A stretch of DNA of 64,000 bases from positions 11,821,135 to 11,885,134 of the forward strand of contig OU452202.1 of assembly GCA_911728435.2 (NCBI GenBank), written 5' to 3'. The position numbers and the translations under genes are program-made. The stretch comes from Apoderus coryli (taxonomy: Eukaryota; Arthropoda; Insecta; Coleoptera; Attelabidae). Shown here piece after piece: positions 48,054 to 60,800 of this stretch; positions within the stretch are counted from its first letter, which is position 1, and each line of letters begins with the position of its first letter. Below the pieces are notes generated by a model that saw only the letters and a list, made by a program, of their open reading frames with translations, was not told the origin of the DNA and did not search any database.

Positions 48054-48853
48054 TGTGTTGTAGATTAAAAACACAGATTAGGGAGTATTACAAATTAGGA
48101 TCTAAAACAACTGATTACTTCATTACTTTAAAACACATAACACACACAATGTGCTTTAAAAATACAATACACCTGAATTGAATTCGAATATAAAGATTAG
48201 CGACTTTAACCTATATTTTCTTAATTCCACTTCTTTTCTTGGCCTTCACCACAAACCACACGCATTGTCTTTATAAACAAAGACAATGATATATATTCAG
48301 TTGCACTAAAATTTATTCTTAATTATTTATTTCAAATTTCAATATTTGTGTATTAATATGTATGTCCTATTATAATAATTATGTTATTATCTGTGATTGT
48401 CATTATCTGATCAAAGATCAGAATTGTAAAAAATGAGGTGAGTGAGAAGTGAGCATGTCACATCAGTCTAGCTAATCTAAGTGGCAGGCTAACGCCTTTT
48501 GCTCAATATCAAATAAATGAAGGCTACGATTAAAAGAAGTTATGAAGTTGAGGTTGGGCTACAAGTGCAGTGAGTGGAAGGTGATCATGAGACATCGGCT
48601 TAGCTGATCTGAGTCGTAGAAGGCTACGCATTTTCTCTACATAATAAATGACGGCCATGATTGAAAGAAAAGAAGTTAAGAAATTGAGAATGAGGTTGTT
48701 TTGTGATTTGTGATACTTGTTTGTGTTTTTATGTTTTGTTTGGACACCATTCGTTTTAAAAATTTATAACATTTTTCTAGGGATTAGGAAGTAAATCCAA
48801 ACGTGATATTGGTTTCAATCAACGGTGTTATTTAGTCCATTTTCATAGCAGAG
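48054..48853. promoter_or_regulatory. shared upstream region of RRP40 and PARN
   Basis: The 800 bp between two divergent start codons must hold both promoters. 48430-48690 contains two diverged tandem copies of a GTGAGTGAGAAGTGAGCATG-type unit with TAGCTAATCTAAGT-like words. ATCTGATCAAAGATCAGA near 48405 is an imperfect palindrome. No TATA box can be assigned with confidence. Confidence 0.5.
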
Positions 48854-51800
48854 ATGGAAGTGACCAAAGAAAGTAGGTTCGCCTTACTCGATAACAATAT
48901 GTACTAAAAATTAGTTTTGTACCAATTTTGCTGTTACAGATTTTAATACTACCTTACCACAAATACAACAAGCAATAAAAGACTGCACATTTTTAAGTAT
49001 TGATTGTGAATTAACAGGATTAAAAACTTATCTAAATCGTATAAATTCATATGATACTCCGAAACAATATTATGACAAATTAAAAAGTGACTGTAAAGAG
49101 TTCTTAGTTATTCAGTATGGGCTTAGCTTCTTTAGGTGAGTATTTTCTCTTCGGAAAATGAGAAACTTAAATTAACTAATATTGTATAATTTTAGATGCA
49201 CAGAAAATGTATTCAAGCAACAGACATATAATTTTTACATTTTTAGAAAACCAATTAACAGGTCATATCCAGATAAGAGGTTTTTGTGTCAAACCTCAAG
49301 TATCGACTTTTTAACTAACCATGGTTTTGATTTTAACAAACTATTTAAACAGGGTAGGTAAGTGAGTTAAGAGTTAGAAAATAAAATTACCTATCAATAA
49401 TAATAGAAAGGAACCCTCAATCAGGATAGGAAAAATTGCATTGCCTACCTGATACTTTCACACCTAAATTTTAGACAAATAAATGCTGAAAGTCTTCTGT
49501 GAGCTCGTTCATCATCAGTATCCTGACGTATTCTCCTAATGCATATTTTTTGATCGTGATCAATATAGCTGTTGTGTCCTTTTGGTAGGGTTTAAAAATA
49601 TGTCGTTAGGTATAATCATACTATACAACATACATAATTTGAATTATTTAATTACTTTCAGGTATTTCATATCTAAATATTCCAGAAGAATCAAAGTGTA
49701 GGGAATATTTGGAAGAGCAGCAACAAAAACGATTGGAAAGTGTGAAAAGTAATGAGAGTAACATAATTGCTGTTCCAGACGATAAAAGAGAATTTCTGAA
49801 AAAAGTTGTGTAAGTACTTAGTATCAAATATTGTTTTAGTATTTTCGATGAAGTTCATATGTTTTGGATTAACGAACTAAAAGTAGTAGTAGTAAAAGTA
49901 ATTTAAATTAAAATTTTATTGCAAATTAAAATATATATAAAAAAAAACTGCGAAAGTTGATAGTAGAATGGCGTTAGTAAAACCAAACTTCTTCCGCTGA
50001 AAAGCGTTAGCCTTTACAAGATTGCCAAGGTGACATTTGTATAATAGAATATTTATAATCAACGGTAAGTCTAATAACGTTATGTCGCATGAACACGCAC
50101 CAAACGATGGTCTTTTTTTCTCAAGGTATCATGTACCGCGTGTACAGATAAGAAAGGACGCCGGCTCTATCTCGAAAACTGATTGATAATGTTACGGTTT
50201 TAGGGATATTTTTTTTTACTAAATGCGGATAACGGAAATCGCTGGAAAATAGTTTTAGTTTCCTAAAATGTCCGCTAGAGATCTAACTTTAAATTGCAAA
50301 ACACTGTTTACTTAACAATATACTTAGATTACGTAAGTGTTAAGCTTAATGAGAATGATCTAACTACAATTCTAAAACTTTTTCATGTAAACATTTTTTC
50401 TCTATCTCCTTAAATAAATGGTAGAGGCGGGCGTAAATCTAACTCAAAATTGAAAAACACTGTTTACTTAACAATATACTTATATTACGTAAGTGTTAAG
50501 CTTAATGAGAATGATCTAACTACAATTCTAAAACTTTTTCATATACATTTTTTTCCCTATCCTTAAATAAATGGTGGAGGAGCCGGATAATGTTGGTTTG
50601 CAAAAGGTTATCTAACTTTGTTATGGATAGTCCGATTTTAATAAAATTAGGTAATATTTGGGCGTATCAAGAAAAGTATTGGTGCCTTTATTTATTTTCT
50701 ATATATAGCCGCTAGATGGTGCTATACAACAATTTTTCTGATTTAGTCAATTTTCTTAGAAAAATCAAAATGGAATGGTACTATTAGTATTCACTAGATG
50801 GAAAGAGCATGTAATAATAAAGAAAACAGTGAAAACCGGAAGGTTCTATCTTTTTCCTGTCGACAAAATTTAACATTAAATAATTTTTTATAAAATTAAT
50901 AGTGGGCTGTGATAAAAAACATTCATGTTGTTATGGCAACGAAGTTAATGTCAATGTCAAATGTAATTAATATATATACCTACAGGAAAGTCACATTCGA
51001 CGAGTAAATTATTATTTAGGAAATAATAATTGAAATATAATCATCTCCAGTTAGGCATTGCTTACGTTGGGTTGGAATGTTTATTTAACAAGTTGGACAC
51101 TATAAACTAGCAGATTCGAGCGCCATTGTCTTTATTTTACTCTGGAGTTTGTGTTGTCTTCCTGAACGAGTCCAGCGTCTACTGAGGGGTGTTACTGCTC
51201 ACGTACGAAAGTTATGATCTAAACTAACTTTGACGTTAGATACTAAGAATGTATGTATCTATTGCAAACTTATAATATGTACTTTATATTTTCTAGACAA
51301 ACTTTAGAAGATTTTATTAAATCTGATGAATCCGAAGTCCAACTTCCCCGCTGTAATGCGTTCTTGAGAAAATTGATTTATCAAACGAAAACCGAAAAAT
51401 TTGAGGATAAAATTAGTTTGGAAACACGACAGGTGAATCAAGATCGAATATTATTTGCAACAAGGGTGAAAACCAAGGATGAACTGGAGGATGATGAAAA
51501 GAAACATTTCGACAATTTGGTGGACGAGTTGGAAGATTATGTGGGATTTACAAAAGTTATTCGTTTGATTGTGGAATCGGTAAGTCAAGTCAATATATGG
51601 CATCAATGAGGATTTAATAGCAATATGTGAAACTGAGTTTTTAATGGCGGCATATTTTTTATTAATTTATGCTCAAAAGGGTCTGTGATTCTGCGTCACT
51701 ATATCGGGACGCGTTTTGTTGAATATTGGCATCTAGTAAAATACATAAAAAGATTTATACTCATGGAATTTTATTTTCAGGGGAAATTAGTTATAGGACA

Positions 51801-54800
51801 CAACATTATGCTAGATTTTCTACATACCATAGAAAAGTTTTTAACGCCATTACCTGAAGAGTATGAAGAATTTAAAAGTTGCGCTAATTCATTATTTTCA
51901 CGGTAAGCATTACTCTTAGATTATATAGGTAAAACAGATGCAATATCTATCGAGTTACATCCCATATTGTTTAGAACCTTAAACAGGAATGAAATACAAA
52001 CGAGTAACCATGTGCACTGACCTCGTTCTATAGACGTGTCCATTAATTAGAAAAAGTTCAACGCATATTCTAATATATTTAACAAAATAATCATGTGTTA
52101 ATAATAAATATGAACCCATTTACCTAATTTGCATTACCTGCAGTACCTATTACACTATGTGCACCGAACATATAACATAATAGTTTTGTTTTGGTTGCGA
52201 AATAAGAATCGATTAAGAACTAGTTCCAGTTCTGTGCAGACCCATATGCGCATTGTCAAATATTCAGAACCGTTCTAGAACTGATGAAAACCAAAACGCT
52301 GGTCTGATATTTGTTTGACACTAAGGATGTTTAACCTTCAAATTTCAAATGAGTGTTTGTGTTTGTCATATTTTAAATATTACCAATTACAATAATTATT
52401 AATATTTTTTCATTTTTGGTATGCTATGGAAAGCCAAGAATATGCTAAAACATTTTCATCGATATCGCTACCTTCCAATGAGCTACTAGAACTTGACTCA
52501 GACAACATATCCTAAAATAAAATAACCCATAGTACCTAAACAGAAGAAGTCTAATCTGTATGGACTTTAATTAAAAATAATTTTAAGATCCATTTTTAGT
52601 GTTTAATTTTCAAAAGAAGCCGCAAATAATTTATTTAGTTTATTTATGTAAAATAATACAAATATCCTCAATTATCAATTAGTAAACAATAACATTAAAA
52701 TTTGCTCACTGTGCATACGGTTTTTAAATGATTCTGAATCGATTCCAGCTTTTTCTGCGAACCGCAAGAACTGTTTTGGAACCGTTCAGAATCGATTACA
52801 AAATATACCAAAACACTGCTTATTAAAATCCAAGTCAGTTCTGACAAAGCCAAAACGCCATTTTGTTAACAGCTCATGTGCGAACTGTTCTAGAATGGTT
52901 CTGAGTTCGAACCAAAACAAAGCCTACATAGAACGATTAGTCGCCGAAAAGCGCAAAAACTCCCGAAACGTTCCGGTTACCGTTGCCCCTTACTTATCGC
53001 GCCTGCTGAAACAGTGCGGCTACCATTAAGTATTCTTGTACCGAGTGGAACAAAACGTACTTGCGGAGCGTTATCTGTGTCTTTTTTATGGTGGCCTAGT
53101 AGAGCATCTTCTGACGAAGCAAAATATATTTTATTCGAAAGTATGAGAAGACTAACCGCCATTGACATGAATGTTTTAGGCGTAGTTTCAGACCAGAAAC
53201 CGAACTTTCAAAAACTTGTAAAAAATATCTCAGAAGATAATCCTTGTTTTTTCGTCGATGATAAGAATCATTTTTTATTTGATGTGCCACATTTATTATA
53301 ATCAACTAGAATTAAATCAAAAGACTGTACAGGTTATGCCTTAAATTAACGGATGAGCATATTTTCCCAACAGTTTTCATAAAATGAAGGTTAAACATGC
53401 TTGTCAAGTCCTTAGTCAGAGCACGTCAGTAGTCTTAAATTGGTTCGTAGACTTTAAATTATTACTATCTGATGGAAATTTTGTTGACAAAATGAATATA
53501 CTTTTCAATATTTTAAATTCCAGTTAATTAACCAATTTCGATGTCTTCAAAAATTTTAAATGTAATTAGCGAGAAAGGTAAAGACGTTAGTTAGTATTAG
53601 AATTATGGGAAATGCTTCAAGGAAAATAATATTCATTTGTTTGTACTTAATCCAAGACAGTATAGAATTTTTTTTGGGCAAAACCGAAACTGTCCTGGAA
53701 ATGCCAGGTATCCAACACCCATTGCAATTTTGTAGAGCATTTAAAAAAGTGTTTTCATTATCTTCATGTTGGTGTTCGTCTACGTTACAAATCTTCGACT
53801 TATGGTCCTAAGCCGCGATTGATGGTAAACCGAAATAAGACCGTGTTGATTCAATTTAATAGATATACACCATCTCTGGACTTCAATGTGCATTTTGGGG
53901 GTGCCACTTTCTCTTGGTCTTCGTCTGTAAGGATCCTTGGTGTTGTGGTCGACATGTTGGTGTTCGTCTACGTTACAAATCTTCGACTTATGGTCCTAAG
54001 CCGCGATTGATGGTAAACCGAAATAAGACCGTGTTGATTCAATTTAACAGATATACACCTTCTCTGGACTTCAATGTGCATTTTGGGGGTGCCACTTTCT
54101 CTTGGTCTTCGTCTGTAAGGATCCTTGGTGTTGTGGTCGACGAGAAATTGAGCTGGTTGCACCATATAGATGATTTATGTAAGAAGCTCAATCAGCATTC
54201 CTTTCTATTGTATTCTTTGAAAGGGAACATAAACTCCTTGACAGCAATATATATGCCCCTGTTTATTCAACGATTCCATATAACATAATCTCCTGGGGTA
54301 GATCATGCGAAATTAATAATGTTTTTGTACTACAGAGAAGGATAATACGTTCAATATGTAAAGTTTCTTATAAATTCTGTAGGGACGCCTTCAAAAAAGA
54401 GAGGATTTTAACAGGAGCGTGTATCTATTGATTTAAGTTACTGACGTATCCATTTAGGAACTGTCACTTATTATGAACTAATGGCTCGCTTCGTAACTGC
54501 GCTACCAGGGGTCGAAATCAACATTTACGTATGTATGTATGTAAATAAGAGAGTCTACCGTATCACAAGCTGGCGTGGTACATGTCTGCCTAAGGTTGGG
54601 GAAGCATTGTTTATTAAATGTGGCAAAGCTGCCACAACAGCAACGAGAATGTTTCTTATTATTTGAGAAATTTCTAACCATCTGTTTTACATATAATATG
54701 GCGTTACTTATCGAAAAAATAATTGTTTTTGTTCTGTTTTCGTAGAATTTTAGACACGAAGTATATGTCTAGTAGTGATCCATTTAAAGATTTAATTAAT

Positions 54801-57800
54801 TCAACAGTATTAAAGCACATGTTTGATTCGATATCAAATGAGCCTTTCGAGATTCCCAAAATAGGTAAGTGTTTTTGTTTTCTATTTTTTAAAGTCAAAA
54901 AGGTTTCATTATTTTTGTTAACATGCGCCATGCTATGAATGTTGGTGTTTAACAATGCCAAGAGCAATACCAAAACACAATGTGGACATAGTTTTGACCC
55001 AAAATAAATCCGTCGGGTGTCGATGTACTTCAAAGAAAGTAAAACTTATATTTATTGATAACTTGTCTCCAAACCCTCACTAACCCTAATCAATAACACA
55101 TTACATTATAGTTTAGTTACTATTAAATTTAATATTTCCCACAATTCCCTAACTATTGACAGACAAGGTGTATAAGGCACTTTCCAAGCAGTACGACCCT
55201 GTATAAAATTCAGAACTGCTGCTATGTCTAAGGTTGCCTAACTTTTTGACGATTTTTAAAGCGTCTGGCGGAAGTTAGGGCCCACAGAAAGTGTCTGGCA
55301 GTTATGTATGTTGATTTTTAACAATATTCTGTAAAAATTACTACACTAATACCTTATGTTTGAAGAACTGGAAGAAAATTGTGAAGGTTATTGCTTGGAT
55401 AGCAATAAAGAACATGAGGCAGGTTTTGATGCGTACATAACCGGAGTTAGTTTCATTGCCATGTGGAGGCATTTGGGCAAATTACGTAAAATGACTGAAA
55501 TAGACACATATGGAAATTTTGACCTCTTAGAGCCTTATATGAACAGGTAAGTTACTTTAGATAAAGAGTGTTCCGTGACGTACCAATGTACATATATTTT
55601 CTAACATATGATTGTAATTCTTAATATTTTTATTATAATTGTTGGTAGCTAACTTACGCATTTCTCGAATTCCCCTCGTATTTGCAATTTAGCGTATATT
55701 AGTGCAAATTTACCTACACACGCATAGTTAATGTTTAAATGAGAAATATTTATCTGTTGTTGTTTTTTTTTTTCTTTATATACTTGGCAGTGGTATGTTT
55801 TCGTTCGGCCTCTTGTAGATGAATATGAGTGGTAGTAGCAGAAGTTAACATTTTCGCTCCCTTTAAGAACAATAATTTGATACATGCTAAGTGTTGTTGT
55901 GATTGTGCAATTTGGTATTGTTATTGACTGACCGCTTGTGACATCTTGGTGGTTGCTGTTGAATTGGATAAGCAGAGCCGGCTCTTATCATCTACCCTGC
56001 TGAAGACAAGAAGGTAAGAGGCCATTATTTTGATATTGCTGCCAAGGTTTCACTAACTTGTTCATTTCGCTTTTACTCAAACATTTTTGGTCCTTCGAGC
56101 CGGATTATATAGCTCATTTGTTGCATAAAATACGCTAAATTTTGTTGTTTTTTTGAATTCAAATAGTAATTTATTAAAATATTAAATTTCATATTTCGCG
56201 CATATAGTTTAAATTTAAAATATATTTTCAAGGTCTCTGTTTATCGCAAGTCCGAACAAAGTTTTACAGTTTTTTTTTTGTTTTGTTTCGTTGAATTGGT
56301 TTAGAACTGAACTCTCGCACTTTATATTTCGTTTTTGTTTTGAATATTTTTTTTAATACAGTATTCTGTTACCGTGTTTAAAATACTTAGTATTTCGATT
56401 TTCGTTTTCAGTTAATTATTGACATGTCGAACACAAATAAAATCAAACAACATCTAGCATTACGTGATGCCGACGTTTATGAACTTGCTGAAATTAAAAC
56501 TAGAGCTTTTACTGCGGTTGAAGATGAGGCTGCACGATCAATTTTTAAAGTTCTTTACAAACGAGTTGCTGTAATTCATGACGATTTTGTTAAAAATAAT
56601 TCCTCATTGATAGCGTTATTGGCCACTACTGAAAATCCTGATTTAGAGTTGCATAAAAATATTAGAAATCAATTTGTGATTGATTGTGCAGAAATCGAGT
56701 CGATTTATGACAGACTTTTTGTTAAACAGACTGTTGTTTTGCCGCCGGAGCCTGCAGGGGAATCAAATCTTCGACATATTAAATTGCCACAAGTCGATAT
56801 TCCTAAATTTTCGGGTCTCTATACCGATTATAAAACTTTTATTGATATTTTCGATTCTTTGGTACATAACAATCCAACTCTTTCTAATATCGAGAAGTTT
56901 ACTCATTTAAGAAATTCATTAACTGGTTCTGCGTTGAAGCTTGTTAGTAGAAAAGCTTTAACCGATGAAAATTATGCTCAAGCTTATGCTTCTTTAACTA
57001 AAAATTATCAGAATAAACGTATGATTGCAAATTCGTATTATAAAAATTTAGATAGTTGTTCTAAATTAAAACCAAATCCAAGCGCGGATGATTTACGTAC
57101 GTTGGTCGAAATTTTTGAAGAAAATATTGCCGCTTTTGACTGTTTAGATTTTCCTATTGGGGAATGGGATTTTTTACTTTACCATATGATACTTAATCGA
57201 TTAGATGATGATACTATTTCCAAATTTGAATTTGAAATTTCAACTAATGATAAAGATTATATACCGTCTTTTGAAACACTTGTGAAATTTATTACTCGTC
57301 GCTGTAATGCATTAGATAGTGTTGAAGCTTCGCAATCGCATAGCCTATCTAGAAAGCCAAATGGTAAACCCAACTTCTCTAAATTTACTATCGATAAACA
57401 ACGTCACTCGTCCTCTTCATTTTTTGCAAATACTCAATCGGTACCACTTTGTCCCTTTTGCTCAAACTCACATAGAATATATGAATGCCCTGATTTTCAT
57501 AAAAAATCTACCCGCGATCGTTTTAGCTTTATTAAGCAGCGAAATTTGTGTATAAATTGCTTTGGTTCAAGACATTCATGCAAGAATTGTAAATCGAAAG
57601 ATAGTTGCAAGGTTTGCAAACAGAGGCATCACACTTTGCTACATTTTGATGATCATATCACTTCTAACGTAAATAGACCTTCACCGCAAAATAGTACCCC
57701 AGTTGAAAACATACCTTCAACTAGTCAAGGTCATACGGTTACAACGCTTCACGCAACTCCACATATCTCGCCTACTGGTAACAATAGATGTTCATCGGTT

Positions 57801-60800
57801 TTGCTCTCAACAGCAATTGTGGAAATTGTTAATTCTCGAGGCACTTATGAAAAGTGTCGCATTATAATAGATAGTGGTTCTGAAGTTAGTTTTATAACAC
57901 AGAAATGCGCTCATAGATTAGGATTGGTCATTTCTCCTACTAATATTGCTGTTAATGGTGTGGGTGAAATGAGATCCTCTACTTCGCTAGGGGGTGTTAC
58001 ATGTACAATACGCCCAGTAAATAAGCAATATCCTCGGTTCGCCTTTGACGCCTTTGTATTATCAAAAATTTGCACATATTTGCCTCCTCAGAAACTTGAT
58101 AGTAGGTCTTGGTCTCACATTTCAAACTTAAATCTAGCAGATCCTAGTTTTGAAGTTCCAAGCTCTATAGATGTATTAATTGGTGCCGAGCTATTTCCCC
58201 AAATCTTACTTAATGGAAAAATTTGTGGTGATTCTTCACAACCCTACGCTTTGAATACAATTTTTGGTTGGATTTTGATAGGAAAACTTTCGACACATCT
58301 ACCCTCCCAAATAAATACATTTTTTTGTTCGTCAGATCTCAGTAACTTGGACAACACGCTCAAAAGTTTTTGGGAACTTGAAAATGTCCCCGCTGTTAAA
58401 TGTGTCGCCCCTGATGATGCCGCTTGTGAGCAACATTATTCTCAAAATTCTTTTCGTGACGAAACAGGTCGTTACACGGTTGCACTTCCCTTTCGGGAAC
58501 CTATTCCAAACTTTGGCGACACTAGGTCATTGGCACTCCGTCGGTTTTTATCGTTGGAGCGCCGTTTGATTATAGATTCTAATCTTTATAGTAGTTATTG
58601 TACCTTCATGAAGGATTACCTGGACAGTGGACATATGGAATTATGCACAATCGACACCTCAGAAAATTCGTACTTCATTCCGCATCATTGTGTTCTGAAA
58701 CCTGAGAGTATAACTACCAAGCTTAGAGTTGTTTTCGATGCGTCAGCGAAAGTTCCTGGTTATCCTTCTTTGAACGATTCATTATATGTCGGTGAAAAAC
58801 TCCAAAACGACATCACTTCTGTTCTTCTTAATTTTCGGTTTCATGCATATGCCTTTACAGCCGATATAAAGCAAATGTATAGGCAGATTTTGGTGTCTCC
58901 AGAGCATCGTAATTATCAAAAGATATTGTGGAGATTTTCGCCCAATGACCAAATTCAAGAATTTAAATTAAACACTGTTAGTTTTGGTATTAGTTCTGCA
59001 CCTTTTCTGGCATTAAGAACGTTGAAACAACTTAGTGCAGACGAGAAATTGCACTTTCCTGCGGCGTGCAGGGCATTAGATACAGACGTCTATATTGATG
59101 ATATAGTGACAGGTAGTGACTCTGTCGATGGTGCGCTTGCGCTGCGAAAAGAGCTTATTGAACTTCTAAAGGGTGCAGGATTTTCTCTTCATAAATGGTC
59201 AAGTAATGATCCACAAATTTTGGCAAATTTGTCTGAGGACAATCTTTGGGCTAAAACACTTTCGTTTGATTTGGAAAAGGACAATGTTGTCAAAATCTTA
59301 GGCCTTCAATGGCACCCTTTGATCGATTCATTTTCATATACAGTCCAACCCTTTAACCGTCCCTGTACCAAACGCACAATTCTCTCAGAATTAGCAAGAA
59401 TTTATGACCCGTTAGGATTTCTCGCACCGCTTTCTGTAGTAGCTAAATTGCTAATGCAACATATCTGGACGCTTGGTCTGGATTGGGATGACCCTACCCC
59501 TCCTATTGTGGAAAATCATTGGAAGCAATTTAAACAAGAATTACCTCTTTTTGAAAAATTTAACTTACCGCGCCGTTTGATTGAGAACAATTATTTCTCG
59601 TGTGAAATTCACGCGTTTTGTGACGCCGCCGAAAGGGCTTACGCTTCCGTTGTATATTTTCGTGTTTTTACTGCCTCAAATATTTATAAAACGTTTTTTG
59701 TTTGCGCTAAATCGAAAGTTGCTCCACTTAAACGTGTTTCGCTACCACGATTAGAACTCTGCGCCGCTGTGCTATTGTCAGACCTATTTAAATTTGTTTT
59801 AAGTACTTTTGCTGGAAAAATTCGTTTCACCAAATTTTATGCCTGGTCTGACTCTACTGTTGCTCTAGCTTGGATAAAATCCTCACCACATCGGTGGAAA
59901 TCGTTCGTTAGTAACCGCGTTTCTCATATCCAAGAAAATGCTCCCCCTAATATTTGGCATCATATCTCTTCGACACAAAACCCTGCAGATTGTGCAACTA
60001 GAGGACTACTTCCGTCCGAATTAATCAACCATCCCCTATGGTGGAAAGGTCCTAATTTTCTCAATCAAAGTGAAACTTGGCCCGAACATCCTGATATTAC
60101 AAATGAAAATAGCGCTCTTATCGATAACGAACACAGAAATATTGCACTCGCGGTATTCTCAAATTTTGACGCGTTGGATAATCTTTTAGAAAGATTTTCA
60201 TCACTAAATAAAATACAACGAATAGTAGCTTATGTTTTACGATTTTTAGATAATCTGAAATCTCGAAATGCAACTACTGGACCCTTGACAAATTCAGAAA
60301 AGCAATCGGCATTACAGGCATTAGTACAGAGAGCTCAAGAAACTGCATTTGCAGACGATCTTTATAAATTAAAACGAGGTAGAGTGATCTCCAAGCCGCT
60401 TCGGAAATTAAGCGTATTTCTCGATACACACGGATTAGTCAGGGTCGGTGGTCGTTTGAAAAATTCTGATTTGGAATATGACCAAAAGTATCCCTATTTA
60501 CTACCTCGAGTTTGTCGGCTTACAGATTTAATCATTGAGGAATATCATAAGAAATATTCTCACCCCGGTATACAAACGTTACAATATCTGTTATCACAGA
60601 ATTTTTGGATTTTAGCTCCGAAACGGGCAATAAAAAACGTTGTCTCAAAATGTTTAAAATGTTGGCGGTTAAAACCATCCCATTTTCAACCCCCTATGGG
60701 AAACTTACCCTTCTCCCGCGTTTCACAACTGAAAGCTTTCTCCCATTCTGGAGTTGATTACGGGGGCCCTTTCCATATTACTCTAGGCAAGCACAGAGGT

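Noticed and set aside
55649..55885. 78-codon minus-strand ORF, repeated at 61755-61991
   Set aside because: Present twice only because it lies in both LTRs; it is LTR sequence, not a gene.
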